DNA of 64,000 nucleotides from Chitinophaga vietnamensis (GCF_902167635.1 NZ_CABHMS010000008.1:1-64000); one strand, 5' to 3'. Shown: positions 50,412-60,501, numbered from the stretch's first letter. Numbers and translations: made by a program. Notes: a model not told the origin generated them from the sequence alone.

Positions 50412-52259
50412 TTAATAACCTCTTTCGTTCTTTCCTTCCATATAGTTCATGAAGGCCTTGTTTACTACACGGTTACCGCCCGGAGTGGGGTAATTACCGG
50501 TGAAGTACCAATCGCCCAGGTTGTTGGGGCAGGCTTCATGCAGGTTTTCTACGGATTGATAGATCACTTCTATTTTTGCGCCGATACCTTGTGGTGTCAG
50601 TATTTCCGCGATCTTGGCGGAGATTTCTTCCGGTGTGAACGGCTTGTAAATATTCTTCACTACGTTTTGTGCGTGCAGGGTGTTGGTGCGCTGTAATTCT
50701 TTACAGAGGCCATAGGCTTCCTGCAGGATGTGTTCTTTGCCCTGTTCTTTCAGCAGCGCGATGGCAGCCTGGAATGCAACGAAGTCGCCCATCTTGCTCA
50801 TATCGATGCCATAGCAGTCCGGGTAGCGGATCTGCGGAGCAGAAGAAACAATGATGATCTTCTTGGGTCCGAGACGGTCGAGCATCTTTACAATGCTTTC
50901 TTTCAGCGTGGTACCACGAACGATGGAGTCGTCGATCACCACCAGGGTATCTACACCGGGTCTCACGGTACCATAAGTGATATCGTATACGTGCTGCACC
51001 ATCTCGTTCCTGCTGGAATCCTCTGTGATAAAAGTTCTCATCTTCACGTCCTTGATGGCGATCTTATCGATGCGGATGCGGCGGTTCACCATTTCGGTGA
51101 GCTTTTCTTCATCAAAATCGTTACCCCAGGAAAGGATACGTTCTACCTTTATTTTGTTGAGATAATCTTCCAGTCCTTTCAGCAGGCCATAGAAGGCTAC
51201 TTCCGCTGTATTGGGGATGAAAGAGAAGATGGTATTACGGAGATCGTTATCGATTGCTTTGAGCACGGTACCGGAAAGGTTGCGGCCCAGGGCAGTACGT
51301 TCTTTGTAGATTTTCTCATCATTACCACGGGAGAAGTAGATCCTTTCGAAGCTGCAAGCCTTGCGTTCTTTCGGCTCCAGTATCTGCTCAACGGAGTATT
51401 CGCCGTTTGGTTTTACGATGAGGGCGTTGCCGGGCATCAGCTCCAGCACTTCATTTTCGCCAACGTTGAAAGTGGTGCGGATGGCGGCTCTTTCAGAAGC
51501 GGCCACGATCACATCATCGTTGATATAATAGTAAGATGGACGGATGCCGTGCGGATCGCGGATCACGAAGGCATCACCGGTGCCGATGAGGCCACCGGCG
51601 TGGTAACCGCCGTCGAATAAAGAAAATGCCTGTTGAAGGATGTGTTTTACGTCGAGACCATTGCGGCGAACTTCATCTTCTTTTGTGAGGAAGTGGTGTA
51701 CTACTTCCAGCATGGCCGCGAGGTCGGAATTTTTATGTGTTTCTCCGGGTTCTACATTTACGAACTTGAAGAGCTCATCTGCATTTACCAGATTGAAATT
51801 GCCTGCCATGGCGAGGTTGCGGGCAGGGATGGTGTTGTAGCGTACAAAGGGGTGGCACAGTTCTGCATTGTTCTTGCCCTGGGTGGCGTAGCGGAGGTGC
51901 CCCATCAGCAGCTCTCCCAGGAATTTGATGTGCCCTTTCATCAGGCCCGGATATTTGGTGATCTCAGGCTGGTATTTTTCTATTTCCTGTACCTCATCGC
52001 GGATCTTTCCAAAGATGTCCCCGATGGCTTGTGGAGCGGCGCTCCGGACACGATGCATAAAGGGAACTCCAGGTTCTGTGTCCAGCTTTACCGTAGCAAC
52101 ACCAGCGCCATCCTGGCCTCTGTTGTGCTGTTTTTCCATGAGCAGGTACAGTTTGTTCAGCCCATAGAAAACGGTTCCATATTTTTGTTGGTAATAAGAG
52201 AACGGTTTTCTTAATCTTATAAATGCCAGTCCGCATTCATGCTTGATCGCATCACTCAT
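50412..52259 (-). CDS. purF: Amidophosphoribosyltransferase (PurF family)
   Basis: 615 aa from the ATG at 52259. Transfers ammonia from Gln to PRPP in the first step of purine synthesis. The class II glutaminase domain has a Cys at residue 9 (H-E-C-G-L-A-F), which is not N-terminal, so propeptide removal is implied. The N-R-G-Q-D-G-A-G block follows at about 50. The PRT domain has V-V-I-D-D-S-I-V-R-G-T-T (about 455-466). About 100 aa longer than E. coli PurF, as in the Bacteroidota long form. A -7 box at 52278-52285 confirms the start. Confidence 0.88.
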   Translation of the reverse strand: MSDAIKHECGLAFIRLRKPFSYYQQKYGTVFYGLNKLYLLMEKQHNRGQDGAGVATVKLDTEPGVPFMHRVRSAAPQAIGDIFGKIRDEVQEIEKYQPEITKYPGLMKGHIKFLGELLMGHLRYATQGKNNAELCHPFVRYNTIPARNLAMAGNFNLVNADELFKFVNVEPGETHKNSDLAAMLEVVHHFLTKEDEVRRNGLDVKHILQQAFSLFDGGYHAGGLIGTGDAFVIRDPHGIRPSYYYINDDVIVAASERAAIRTTFNVGENEVLELMPGNALIVKPNGEYSVEQILEPKERKACSFERIYFSRGNDEKIYKERTALGRNLSGTVLKAIDNDLRNTIFSFIPNTAEVAFYGLLKGLEDYLNKIKVERILSWGNDFDEEKLTEMVNRRIRIDKIAIKDVKMRTFITEDSSRNEMVQHVYDITYGTVRPGVDTLVVIDDSIVRGTTLKESIVKMLDRLGPKKIIIVSSAPQIRYPDCYGIDMSKMGDFVAFQAAIALLKEQGKEHILQEAYGLCKELQRTNTLHAQNVVKNIYKPFTPEEISAKIAEILTPQGIGAKIEVIYQSVENLHEACPNNLGDWYFTGNYPTPGGNRVVNKAFMNYMEGKNERGY

Positions 52260-52277
52260 GCCAGAAAATTGAAGACG

Positions 52278-52285
52278 CAAAGTTA
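52278..52285 (-). promoter_or_regulatory. -7 box for the purF-like gene
   Basis: TAACTTTG on the minus strand, with a TTG 22 nt upstream (52310-52308), 18 nt before the ATG. Confidence 0.5.
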
Positions 52286-52311
52286 CGCTAAAAAAATAAG
52301 AATAAAACAAC

Positions 52312-52341
52312 ACGGCCGCCTGCGATGTAGCAGGCGGCCGT
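52312..52341 (-). terminator. Terminator of the surA-like gene
   Basis: Perfect 12-bp GC-rich stem (52312-52323 with 52330-52341), 6-nt loop; on the minus strand it is followed by a T-rich tract (GTTGTTTTATTC). Confidence 0.8.
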
Positions 52342-52369
52342 ATTGCTTTATTCTCATTTACTTATTTAG

Positions 52370-53752
52370 TTATTGCTTTGCCAGTTGCGACATCCACTGG
52401 CTGATGTGCTTGCAATCTTTATATTCCGGATCTACGTGTACGTAGAACGTTGGTATCTTTTCAATCAGCCATTTATTGATGGCTTCTGCACGTTTGATAT
52501 CCAGGGTACGTTGCTGGATACGGGAATAGTCGTCCGTAAGATTTTCCCTATGCGGATGTGTACGTGTTTTCAGGTAAACGATGCGGGTAGAGGTACGGCC
52601 GTTTTCGTCTGTAAACTGTACGGGTTTTGATATCTGGCCTGGTTTCAGGGAATCCAGCATCATCAGGATGTCTTTCTCGGAAGGATCATCCAGCTGATCG
52701 ATGGTGATCAGTGTACCATCGCCGGTTTTGGACTGAAGCATACCGCCATCGAACTTGGCGCTGGGGGCATCGCTGTATTTGGCTACGGCTTCAGAGAAGG
52801 TGTAGCGGTTCGCCAGGATGTTAGTACGGATACTATCCAGCTTGGCGAGGCATTGGCTCAGATCGGACTTGGTTACTGCCGGTCTTACCAGGATATGTTG
52901 TACGGTTACGTTGTCGCCCTGACGCTTCAGCATCTGGATGATGTGGTAGCCGTGTTGTGATTTGATGGGAGAAGATATTTCGCCTTCTTTCAAACGGAAA
53001 GCTGCCGCGAGGAAGTCGGGATCCCAGGTGTTTTTGTCGTTACGGTTCAGCACATAAACGCCTTTATTGTCCTTAACGCCCGGATCTTCCGAGTAGAGGA
53101 TGGCGAGAGAACCGAAGTCGGCTTCTTTGTTGATCACCCGTTTTTTAAATTCCAGGAGCCGGTCGATGGCATATTGGTCCATTTCGCGGGTGGCTTTGGG
53201 AGAGATGATCAGCTGGCCTATTTCCAGTTCGGATTCGTAGAATTTGAGACTGTCTTTAGGGATGGCGTCAAAATAGCGCTTTACTTCAGACGGCGTCACT
53301 TTTACCGGTTCGATGATTTTGTTGCGCATGGCTTGTGCCAGCAGTCCTTCCCTGATGGGGGTGCGGAAACGTTCGCGGAGCTGGTAAACGGAGTAGCCGG
53401 TGATTTCTTTCATTTTCTCTTTGGAGCCGTAGAGCTGTTCGAAGTAGCGGATACGGTTTTCCATCTGTCCTTCTACGTCGCCGTCGCTGACAGGCAAGCT
53501 GTCGCGTTCGGCCTGGAGTACCATCACCTTCTGGGAGATCAGCATTTCCATGGTTTGGCAGGCGGCGCTGGCAGGGATGTTGCCGTCTACAGAGTTGCGC
53601 TGCTGCTCGGCAAGTGCGCCATCCATATCAGATTTAAGGATGATCTTTTCACCCACGATACCGATGATTTTATCTGCCACCATTTTCTGCTGGGCCGAAG
53701 ATGCTTGCCATAACAGCAAAGCGCCTGCGGATAATGCCAAAAGTTTCTTCAT
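52370..53752 (-). CDS. SurA-like periplasmic peptidyl-prolyl isomerase
   Basis: 460 aa from the ATG at 53752. A signal peptide (about 1-21) ends at A-S-S-A-Q. An N-terminal SurA-like helical domain (about 25-165, with M-E-M-L-I-S-Q-K-V-M near 75) is followed by two parvulin domains (about 170-280 and 285-390); the first contains the S-Q-H-G-Y-H-I-I-Q-M motif (about 272-281). A C-terminal helix completes the chaperone core. The product probably escorts outer-membrane proteins such as the barrels encoded at 4.3-10 kb. Confidence 0.88.
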   Translation of the reverse strand: MKKLLALSAGALLLWQASSAQQKMVADKIIGIVGEKIILKSDMDGALAEQQRNSVDGNIPASAACQTMEMLISQKVMVLQAERDSLPVSDGDVEGQMENRIRYFEQLYGSKEKMKEITGYSVYQLRERFRTPIREGLLAQAMRNKIIEPVKVTPSEVKRYFDAIPKDSLKFYESELEIGQLIISPKATREMDQYAIDRLLEFKKRVINKEADFGSLAILYSEDPGVKDNKGVYVLNRNDKNTWDPDFLAAAFRLKEGEISSPIKSQHGYHIIQMLKRQGDNVTVQHILVRPAVTKSDLSQCLAKLDSIRTNILANRYTFSEAVAKYSDAPSAKFDGGMLQSKTGDGTLITIDQLDDPSEKDILMMLDSLKPGQISKPVQFTDENGRTSTRIVYLKTRTHPHRENLTDDYSRIQQRTLDIKRAEAINKWLIEKIPTFYVHVDPEYKDCKHISQWMSQLAKQ

Positions 53753-53769
53753 ACAAAAGCGGTAAAGTT

Positions 53770-53777
53770 CAAAAATA
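53770..53777 (-). promoter_or_regulatory. -7 box for the surA-like gene
   Basis: TATTTTTG on the minus strand, 17 nt before the ATG at 53752. Confidence 0.4.
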
Positions 53778-53846
53778 ACCAATTAAAGATCAGCTGTGTA
53801 GTTATTATCGACGGATTTAACAAAAGTTTAGATGAGGCAGGAAAAA

Positions 53847-53880
53847 ATACAGCGAAGAGCCGGGTGGATCTTCGCTGTAT
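53847..53880 (-). terminator. Terminator of the rimP-nusA-infB operon
   Basis: Perfect 12-bp stem ATACAGCGAAGA / TCTTCGCTGTAT, 10-nt loop; on the minus strand a run of T follows directly. Confidence 0.9.
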
Positions 53881-53929
53881 TGCTATGGAGGCCGGATTTA
53901 AAAGCGGGTAGCCGTTAAATGGAGGCCTG

Positions 53930-56900
53930 TTATAATGTTCTTTTTACTTCTACTTCTTCGAAACCTTCGATGATATCTTCCGGTTTCAGGTCGTTGTAAC
54001 CGCGGATACTCAAACCGCACTCCATGTTGGAAGCTACTTCCTTCACGTCGTCTTTATAGCGTTTCAGTGATGCGAGTTCGCCGGTGAACACTACGATACC
54101 ATCGCGTACCACGTTGATGCGGGTATTACGGGTAAGTTTGCCGTCGAGTACAAAGCAACCTGCAACGGTAACTTTGTCGAAGCGATAGGTTTCGCGTACG
54201 GCCACGTTGCACACCACTTTCTTCTCGATCTTCGGTTCCAGCATACCTTCCATTGCGCTCTTGATCTCTTCGATGGCGTCGTAGATGATAGAGTAGTTGC
54301 GGATTTCGATATTTTCCTTTTCCGCCAGCTTGGCTGCCTGTGAAGAAGGACGTACCTGGAAGCCGAGGATGATCGCATCGGAGGCGGTTGCCAGCAATAC
54401 GTCGGATTCGGTGATCTGGCCTACGGCCTTGTGAACGATGCTGATCACGATCTCTTCGGTAGACAGTTTCTGGAGGGAGTCGCTCAATGCTTCCACAGAA
54501 CCGTCGAAGTCGGCTTTGATGATCAGGTTCAACTGTTTGAAGTTGCCCAGTGCCAGTCGGCGGCCGATCTCGTCGAGTGTGATGTGTTTCTTCGTGCGGA
54601 TACCTTGTTCGCGAACGATCTGGGCGCGGCGGTTGGCCACTTCTTTTGCCTCGGATTCGTCTTCAAACATTTTGAATTTCTCACCAGCTTGTGGCGCACC
54701 GTTAAGACCCAATACCTGTACAGGTGTGGATGGTCCGGCTTCGTCCATTTTCTGGCCGCGTTCATTGAACATGGCTTTGATCTTACCGTAGAAGGAGCCG
54801 GATACGATGGTGTCGCCCTGACGGAGCGTACCATTCTGTACCAGCAGAGAGGCTACGTAGCCGCGGCCTTTATCCAGAGAGGCTTCCACGATACTGCCGG
54901 AGCCTTCGCGGTTCGGGTTGGCTTTGAGTTCCAGGAGTTCTGCTTCGAGCAATATTTTCTCGAGGAGTACGTCGATATTCAGGCCGCTCTTCGCAGATAT
55001 TTCCTGGCTTTGGTATTTACCGCCCCAGTCTTCTACGAGGAGGTTCATGCCGGCCAGTTGTTCTTTGATCTTTTCCGGGTTGGCGCCTTCTTTATCAATT
55101 TTGTTGATAGCGAATACCATCGGGAGGCCTGCGGCCTGAGAGTGAGAGATCGCTTCCCTGGTTTGCGGCATGATGGCGTCATCTGCTGCCACTACGATTA
55201 CGGCGATATCCGCCGCTTTGGCGCCGCGGGCGCGCATCGCGGTAAACGCTTCGTGACCGGGGGTATCGAGGAAGGTGATCTTTTTACCGTTGGCAGTGGT
55301 TACCTGGTAGGCACCTATGTGCTGGGTGATACCACCTGCTTCACCCGCTACCACATTGGCGCTGCGGATATAGTCGAGCAAGGAGGTTTTACCATGGTCT
55401 ACGTGACCCATGATGGTCACGATTGGCGCGCGTGGTTCCAGGTCTTCTGGTGCGTCTACATCTTCTTCCTCTTCATTATCTTCAGCAGCGTCGAGGCCGA
55501 TGAATTCCACTTCGTAGCCAAATTCGCCGGCCACGAGTTCTATTACTTCCGCGTCGAGGCGTTGGTTGATAGACACCATGATACCGAGGCCCATACATTT
55601 GGAGATCACTTCTGCGAAGCTCACGTCCATGAGGTTGGCCAGTTCGCTTACGGAAACAAATTCCGTTACCTGGAGCTTGTTGTTTTCGGCTCCCTGTGCC
55701 GCTTTCTGGCTGGCTCTTTCCTCGCGTTTTTCCCTGCGGTGTTTGGCTTTCACGTTCTTACCGCGTCCGCCGCCACCGAGTTTGGCCATGGTTTCCTTGA
55801 TCTTGTTCTGGATCTCGTTTTTGTCGATTTCTTTCTCTTCAACAGGGCGTTTTTCTTCGTGACGGTTTCTGTTGAATCCGCCGCCCTGGCCGGGTCTGTT
55901 GAAGTTACCCTGACCGCCGGGTCTGTTATGGCCGCCATGCTGGCCGCCGCCCTGGCGGTTGAAGTTAGCGCCGCCTTGCTGGCCACCTTGGCGGTTGCCA
56001 CCCTGGCCGGCGGGTCTGTTGTGCTGGCCGCCGCCTTGTTGGCCGCCAGTATTTGCGCCGCGGTTGCGGTTATCGCCGTGCTGACCATGTTGGCCGCCGT
56101 GTTGGCGGTTGCCGTGCTGGCCGCCGGCGCGGTTATCACGGTTATCGCGATTATCATTACGTTGGCGATGTTCGCCCGGAGCGCCACCTTCCTTATGGCT
56201 GCCGCCTTCTTTGAAGTCGCGTGGCTGGATGGGTTCCGGTTTCTTTTCAACGATGATACGTTTACGTTTACGTTTTTCGTCGCGGTTAAAGTTGCTTTTG
56301 TTGTTATCGCGTCTGTCGGATTGTACCGGCAGATCGATTTTTCCGATCACTTTAGGGCCGGTAAGTTTTTCGGCCTGGATGTTTTCGATCACCGCGCCGG
56401 CTTGTTCATCCTGTGATGCAGGAGGAGTTTGGTTGCTGGAATCGGCGGCAGGTGTTGGCGTGGCAGTGCGATGTTCATCCCTCTGTTTTGCCGGAGTATC
56501 AGCTGTTTCTCTGATAGCAGCAGCCGGTTTTGCCTCTTGTAATACTTCTTCCACTTTTTTAACTACAGGTTTATCTTCAACCGGTGCGGCTTTTTCCGTG
56601 TTATGTGTCGTATCGGTCAGGTCTGTTTTCGCTTTCTCTGCTACCGGAGCGGGGGCTTTTTCGGCCTTCTCCGTTTTGTCGGCTTTTTCGGCCGGCGGTA
56701 TTTTCTCTGCTGCTGGCGCCTGAGGAGTGGCTACGGGAGCCGGTTCCGGTTGTTTTTCCGCTGTTGGTGTTACGGGAGCTGCCGGCGCCGGTTTTTCTTC
56801 TTTCGGTGCGGCGGCTTCCGGTTTGGCGGGAATTTCCGGTTCAGGAGTTTCCTTTTTGGCGGGAGCAGGTTTTTTCCGGTTCAGGGCGTCGAGGTCGATC

Positions 56901-57466
56901 GTGGTGATTACTCGTGGGCCGTTGATCCGTGGTGATTCTGTTTTTACTACTTCCGGTTCTGTGGGAGGTGCGGGGGCTTTCTGCGTTTCTGGGGCGGGAG
57001 GTGCCGCAGTTTTTTCCGCTTTAGGAGCCGCTTCCTCTTTTTCGGTGGCCGGAGGGGTGGGAACGGTAGCCTGAGGGGCCGGGGTTTCCTTTACGGGTTC
57101 CGGTTTAGGCTCAGGTTTAGGTTCGGGTTTGGGAGCTTCCGCTACGGGCGCTGCCTCTTCTTTTTCTTTGGTAGTCGTCTTTTTCGCCGCAGCCTCCGCT
57201 TCCTCTTTCTCTTTCTTCTTCATCGTTTCTAACACGCTTCCTTTGGGCAGGGCTATCTGGTCGCTTTTGCGTTTGTTAGCCTTGTCCTGTTGGAATTCCG
57301 ACTGCAGCGCTGTGTACATAACAGCCGTAAGGCGGGCATTTGGCGAACCAAAGCCACCCATATCGAAGCCTTTATTGGAAAGAAAATCGATCAGGGTTTC
57401 CTTACCAATATTAAACTCTTTGGCTGCGGCCAGCAATCGTGGTGTGTTGTTTGTTGTTTCAGGCAT
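53930..57466 (-). CDS. infB: Translation initiation factor IF-2 with a very long N-terminal region
   Basis: 1178 aa from the ATG at 57466, where the product begins [16 protein letters not shown], the usual Bacteroidota IF-2 start; an upstream in-frame reading to 57610 would overlap nusA. IF2_N (about 1-50) is followed by a Pro/Ala/Glu/Lys-rich stretch (about 92-342), then a Gly/Gln/His/Asn/Arg-rich segment (about 418-535). A second IF2_N comes next, then the GTPase: G-H-V-D-H-G-K-T (687-694), D-T-P-G-H-E and N-K-I-D, and domains II-IV. It places initiator tRNA on the ribosome. Confidence 0.95.
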   Translation of the reverse strand: MPETTNNTPRLLAAAKEFNIGKETLIDFLSNKGFDMGGFGSPNARLTAVMYTALQSEFQQDKANKRKSDQIALPKGSVLETMKKKEKEEAEAAAKKTTTKEKEEAAPVAEAPKPEPKPEPKPEPVKETPAPQATVPTPPATEKEEAAPKAEKTAAPPAPETQKAPAPPTEPEVVKTESPRINGPRVITTIDLDALNRKKPAPAKKETPEPEIPAKPEAAAPKEEKPAPAAPVTPTAEKQPEPAPVATPQAPAAEKIPPAEKADKTEKAEKAPAPVAEKAKTDLTDTTHNTEKAAPVEDKPVVKKVEEVLQEAKPAAAIRETADTPAKQRDEHRTATPTPAADSSNQTPPASQDEQAGAVIENIQAEKLTGPKVIGKIDLPVQSDRRDNNKSNFNRDEKRKRKRIIVEKKPEPIQPRDFKEGGSHKEGGAPGEHRQRNDNRDNRDNRAGGQHGNRQHGGQHGQHGDNRNRGANTGGQQGGGQHNRPAGQGGNRQGGQQGGANFNRQGGGQHGGHNRPGGQGNFNRPGQGGGFNRNRHEEKRPVEEKEIDKNEIQNKIKETMAKLGGGGRGKNVKAKHRREKREERASQKAAQGAENNKLQVTEFVSVSELANLMDVSFAEVISKCMGLGIMVSINQRLDAEVIELVAGEFGYEVEFIGLDAAEDNEEEEDVDAPEDLEPRAPIVTIMGHVDHGKTSLLDYIRSANVVAGEAGGITQHIGAYQVTTANGKKITFLDTPGHEAFTAMRARGAKAADIAVIVVAADDAIMPQTREAISHSQAAGLPMVFAINKIDKEGANPEKIKEQLAGMNLLVEDWGGKYQSQEISAKSGLNIDVLLEKILLEAELLELKANPNREGSGSIVEASLDKGRGYVASLLVQNGTLRQGDTIVSGSFYGKIKAMFNERGQKMDEAGPSTPVQVLGLNGAPQAGEKFKMFEDESEAKEVANRRAQIVREQGIRTKKHITLDEIGRRLALGNFKQLNLIIKADFDGSVEALSDSLQKLSTEEIVISIVHKAVGQITESDVLLATASDAIILGFQVRPSSQAAKLAEKENIEIRNYSIIYDAIEEIKSAMEGMLEPKIEKKVVCNVAVRETYRFDKVTVAGCFVLDGKLTRNTRINVVRDGIVVFTGELASLKRYKDDVKEVASNMECGLSIRGYNDLKPEDIIEGFEEVEVKRTL

Positions 57467-57491
57467 ATTGTATTTTGGGCCTCCCCTGTTT

Positions 57492-57510
57492 CCCGTTTCT
57501 TTAAAACGGG
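57492..57510. other. Hairpin in the nusA-infB gap
   Basis: CCCGTTT / AAACGGG (57492-57498 with 57504-57510). It lies in the 130-nt space between the nusA stop and the infB start. On the operon strand there is no T-run after it, so it should not stop transcription there. Confidence 0.5.
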
Positions 57511-57596
57511 TTGTTTTTTTACGTTTAAACAATAACTCGAAAAAATCAATTCCCCTTCTTATAAGCCCTTTACCTGGGAAGGGTTCTGGCTGGGCT

Positions 57597-58844
57597 TTAT
57601 TCTTTGTCAAACTCTTCCTGTAATATTCTTCTTACATCCTGCACTGTCTCTTCTTCCAGATCAGAACGGCGTACCAGTTCTTCTGTGGTCAGCTCCAATA
57701 CGCTGCGGGCAGTATCACAACCTATTCGTTTCAGCTCATCTATGATCCATTCTTCGATTTCGTCGGAGAATTCTTCGAGATCGATATCAAATTCGGCCTG
57801 TTCCTGTTCTTCATCGCGGAATACGTCGATTTCGTAGCCGGTGAGTTCGCAGGCCAGTTTAATGTTAACGCCTTTTTTACCGATGGCCAGTGATACCTGG
57901 TCGGGTTTCAGGTAAACGGAGGCGTATTTGTTTTCGTTATCCACTTCCATGCGGCTGATCCTGGCGGGCGTGAGGGAGCGCTGGATGAGCAGCTGGATGT
58001 TGGTGGTAAAGTTGATGATGTCAATATTTTCGTTCCTGAGTTCACGAACGATGCCATGGATGCGGCTACCTTTCATACCTACGCAGGCGCCTACCGGGTC
58101 GATACGGTCATCGTAGGATTCTACGGCCACTTTGGCTCTTTCGCCGGGTTCACGGACGATTTTTTTGATCACGATCAGGCCGTCAAAGATCTCGGGCACC
58201 TCAATTTCCAGCAATTTAGCCAGGAAGGATGGATGTGTACGGGAAAGAATGATGAGTGGGGCATTATTTTTCAATTCCACTTTTTTCACCACCGCTCTCA
58301 CGTTCTCCCCTTTTTTGAAATAATCAGTGGGGATTTGTTCGGCTTTGGGCAAAATTAATTCATTCCCTTCATCATCAAGCAATAAAACTTCTTTTTTCCA
58401 AACCTGGTAAACTTCCCCAGTTACGATCTCGCCGGCTTTGTCGGCGTATTTTTTCACGAGGATGTTCTTTTTCAGGTCGCCGATGCGGGCAGACAGCGTT
58501 TGTTTAGCCGCCAGGATGGCCCTGCGGCCGAAGTCCATGATCTCTACTTCTTCGTAGAGGTCTTCACCTACTTCCAGGTCCGGCTCGATGCTGATCGCTT
58601 CGGTATATGCAATCTGTGCATTATCATCTTCCACTTCCCCGTCGGCCACGATGGTACGACGGCGCAATATTTCCAGGTCGCCTTTCTCAGTATTTACAAT
58701 CACGTCAAAATTCTCATCAGAGCCATACTTTTTCCTCAGCAGTGTTTTGAACACATCTTCCAATACCTTCATCAACGTAGGGCGGTCAATGTTTTCCGCC
58801 TCCTTGAACTCGGTGAATGACTCAATCAGGTTAATACTAGCCAT
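57597..58844 (-). CDS. nusA: Transcription termination/antitermination factor NusA
   Basis: 415 aa. N-terminal RNA-polymerase-binding domain (about 1-125), S1 domain (about 130-200, [11 protein letters not shown]), then two KH domains with [11 protein letters not shown] (about 252-262) and [12 protein letters not shown] (about 322-333). A short acidic C-terminus follows ([14 protein letters not shown]), without the two E. coli AR repeats but with one helix-hairpin-like segment (about 375-415). It lies in the conserved order rimP-nusA-infB. Confidence 0.95.
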   Translation of the reverse strand: MASINLIESFTEFKEAENIDRPTLMKVLEDVFKTLLRKKYGSDENFDVIVNTEKGDLEILRRRTIVADGEVEDDNAQIAYTEAISIEPDLEVGEDLYEEVEIMDFGRRAILAAKQTLSARIGDLKKNILVKKYADKAGEIVTGEVYQVWKKEVLLLDDEGNELILPKAEQIPTDYFKKGENVRAVVKKVELKNNAPLIILSRTHPSFLAKLLEIEVPEIFDGLIVIKKIVREPGERAKVAVESYDDRIDPVGACVGMKGSRIHGIVRELRNENIDIINFTTNIQLLIQRSLTPARISRMEVDNENKYASVYLKPDQVSLAIGKKGVNIKLACELTGYEIDVFRDEEQEQAEFDIDLEEFSDEIEEWIIDELKRIGCDTARSVLELTTEELVRRSDLEEETVQDVRRILQEEFDKE

Positions 58845-58860
58845 GTTTAGTTATTATATT

Positions 58861-59325
58861 TTAAAACACGATGCACACCTTCGTGTGCTTGATTTCATTT
58901 AATTGTATGTCGGTTGATTTCTTTTCCTTCTTTTTGCCGATAGTTTCCTCGATGGTGATCATATCGTCTGTCACTGCCAGCAAGGTACCTTCTTTAGCGG
59001 TACCGTCCAGCAGGGTCACTTCTACTTTGCGGCCAATGTTTTTCAGGTATTGACGGTGCAATTTAAGCGGCTCATCCAGTCCGGGAGAAGATACTTCCAG
59101 AGAGAAATCGTTGTCGGGGAACAGCGCGGCTGTTTCCAGCAAAGGGTATAAAGCACGGTTAAACGCCACCAGTTTATCTACCGGTACGCCTTTATCTCCG
59201 TCTAAAAAGAGCTTTATATTGTTGGTGGGTTTAATTCTGATATCGACCAGAAAGTTGTCGGGATCATTTGCCAGCAGCCCCTCTGCCAGTTCCCGGATAG
59301 CTGTTATCACAAGTTCGTTTGCCAT
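58861..59325 (-). CDS. rimP: Ribosome maturation factor RimP
   Basis: 154 aa from the ATG at 59325. Needed for 30S subunit maturation. The N-terminal domain carries the D-F-S-L-E-V-S-S-P-G-L-D-E-P-L signature (about 81-95), followed by an SH3-like C-terminal domain (about 100-154). It is the first gene of the operon with nusA (16-nt gap) and infB. A 10-bp hairpin occupies most of its 5' leader. Confidence 0.93.
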   Translation of the reverse strand: MANELVITAIRELAEGLLANDPDNFLVDIRIKPTNNIKLFLDGDKGVPVDKLVAFNRALYPLLETAALFPDNDFSLEVSSPGLDEPLKLHRQYLKNIGRKVEVTLLDGTAKEGTLLAVTDDMITIEETIGKKKEKKSTDIQLNEIKHTKVCIVF

Positions 59326-59335
59326 ACAAAAAGCG

Positions 59336-59391
59336 CGAAGGGGACAATATCTCGTCCCCTTCGTTTGAATCATTTTTCCTACGCAAAATTA
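59336..59391 (-). promoter_or_regulatory. rimP operon promoter and leader hairpin
   Basis: -7 box TAATTTTG on the minus strand (59391-59384). The transcript would start near 59378 and fold a perfect 10-bp hairpin CGAAGGGGAC / GTCCCCTTCG (59336-59345 with 59354-59363) ending 10 nt before the rimP ATG. Could modulate translation of the operon. Confidence 0.55.
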
Positions 59392-59489
59392 GGATTTTAT
59401 TTTGATTGAAAAACTATTTCTTTAACTTGTACATAAATATTTATTGCGGATTACGCGGGCATTTCAGAGATATTTGCAGAAAAAATAAT

Positions 59490-59786
59490 ATGTTTGGGCA
59501 GATGAAAACAGCATGGTGGCGAAAGATTAACCTGGAGCTGATTGCCTGGCCCAGCGGCCTGCTGCTATTGTTCTTCCTGCGGCCCGACGAAAAAGCCCCG
59601 AGCCTTTGTTTACTGAAACAAGCCGGCATCCCCTTTTGCCCCGGATGCGGGCTCGGACACGGGATACATTATTTCCTGCACGGACAGTGGCGCGAAGCTA
59701 TCCATCATCACTGGCTGGCACCTGTTGTAGCCATTATGCTGATGTACCGGACCATACAACTGCTGCGGCAGCATTTTGCCGACTAA
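59490..59786 (+). CDS. DUF2752 small membrane protein
   Basis: 98 aa from the ATG at 59490 (a second ATG at 59502). Two hydrophobic segments (about 17-32 and 75-92) flank the family motif F-C-P-G-C-G-L-G-H (about 49-57), with conserved Cys-Cys-His. The function is unknown. It is followed after 12 nt by a TM2-domain gene, a pairing that recurs in Bacteroidota. Confidence 0.82.
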   Translation: MFGQMKTAWWRKINLELIAWPSGLLLLFFLRPDEKAPSLCLLKQAGIPFCPGCGLGHGIHYFLHGQWREAIHHHWLAPVVAIMLMYRTIQLLRQHFAD

Positions 59787-59798
59787 ATACACACCATT

Positions 59799-60149
59799 AT
59801 GACAGAGTTTTCATTTGCCCTATTACCTGGTATTGAACCAGAAGAGTTAATGTGGTTGCAGGAGCTGACCAAAGGCTACAGCAACGAAGACAAGCAACGT
59901 TTCCTGGCGCTGTACCAGTCGAGGCGTAAAGACCCGCAGGTCATACTGATATGCAGTTTGATCGGGCTGGTGGCCGTTGCCGGCATACAGCGTTTTCTCC
60001 TGAACCAGATCGGCATGGGGATATTGTATCTTTTCACCTTGGGCTTCTGCTTTATCGGCAGCATTGTGGATGCGGTGAACTATCGCAAGCTGGCCTGGGA
60101 GTTCAACAAACAGGAAGCGCTGAAATCCGCTGCACTGCTGGGTTTATAG
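59799..60149 (+). CDS. TM2 domain-containing membrane protein
   Basis: 116 aa. The N-terminal cytoplasmic part has an acidic/basic helix (about 1-45). The TM2 module has two helices, A-V-A-G-I-Q-R-F-L-L-N-Q-I-G-M-G-I-L-Y and F-C-F-I-G-S-I-V-D-A-V (about 55-95), joined by a short turn; the usual G-x-H-R-F-Y-L-G is here G-I-Q-R-F-L-L-N. A charged C-terminal tail follows. The function is unknown. Confidence 0.82.
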   Translation: MTEFSFALLPGIEPEELMWLQELTKGYSNEDKQRFLALYQSRRKDPQVILICSLIGLVAVAGIQRFLLNQIGMGILYLFTLGFCFIGSIVDAVNYRKLAWEFNKQEALKSAALLGL

Positions 60150-60224
60150 GTATCGCGCCTTTCCGGAAAGTTAAAGAAAGCTTAAAATGAGGCAGATTTT
60201 CCAGTGGCGGAATAGATATTCTGC

Positions 60225-60232
60225 TACCTTTG
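60225..60232 (+). promoter_or_regulatory. -7 box abutting the DUF4834 gene start
   Basis: TACCTTTG ends 7 nt before the ATG at 60240. A leader of 0-4 nt is expected. No -33 TTG is present at the usual distance. Confidence 0.5.
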
Positions 60233-60239
60233 CTTCATT

Positions 60240-60497
60240 ATGTTGAAATTAATACTCTATATATTTTTCGGTTATTTGCTGTACAAGCTGGTGTTTGATT
60301 TTATCATACCGGTGTACAGATCCGCCAGGCAGGTGAGGCAACAGATGGGCGATATACAGCAACGTATGCGACAACAGTTTGAAGAGCAACAGGCCGCGCA
60401 GCAAGGCTATTCACAGCAACAGCAGCAGTCGGCCCCGCGGCCTGCGCCGAAATCTGACAAAGGAGATTATATCGATTTTGAAGAGATAAAAAATTAG
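60240..60497 (+). CDS. DUF4834 small membrane-anchored protein
   Basis: 85 aa. One N-terminal transmembrane helix (about 4-24, I-L-Y-I-F-F-G-Y-L-L-Y-K-L) is followed by a basic segment, a Gln-rich coiled coil (about 30-66) and a terminal D-Y-I-D-F-E-E-I-K motif, which is the conserved end of the DUF4834 family in Bacteroidota. The function is unknown. Its mRNA is probably leaderless. Confidence 0.82.
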   Translation: MLKLILYIFFGYLLYKLVFDFIIPVYRSARQVRQQMGDIQQRMRQQFEEQQAAQQGYSQQQQQSAPRPAPKSDKGDYIDFEEIKN

Positions 60498-60501
60498 TTG
60501 G

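Noticed and set aside
54431-56416. A 661-codon open frame on the plus strand
   Set aside because: It is antisense to infB, whose IF-2 domains are unmistakable. The repetitive GC-rich infB sequence removes stops from the opposite strand. The translation is a run of Val/Ala/Phe without domains.
57492-57510. Hairpin plus T-run between nusA and infB as a terminator
   Set aside because: The T-run lies on the plus strand, but the operon is transcribed from the minus strand, so it would not stop this operon. No plus-strand gene ends here.
59441-59629. Minus-strand frame over the DUF2752 gene
   Set aside because: Shadow of the CPGCGLGH-containing gene on the plus strand.
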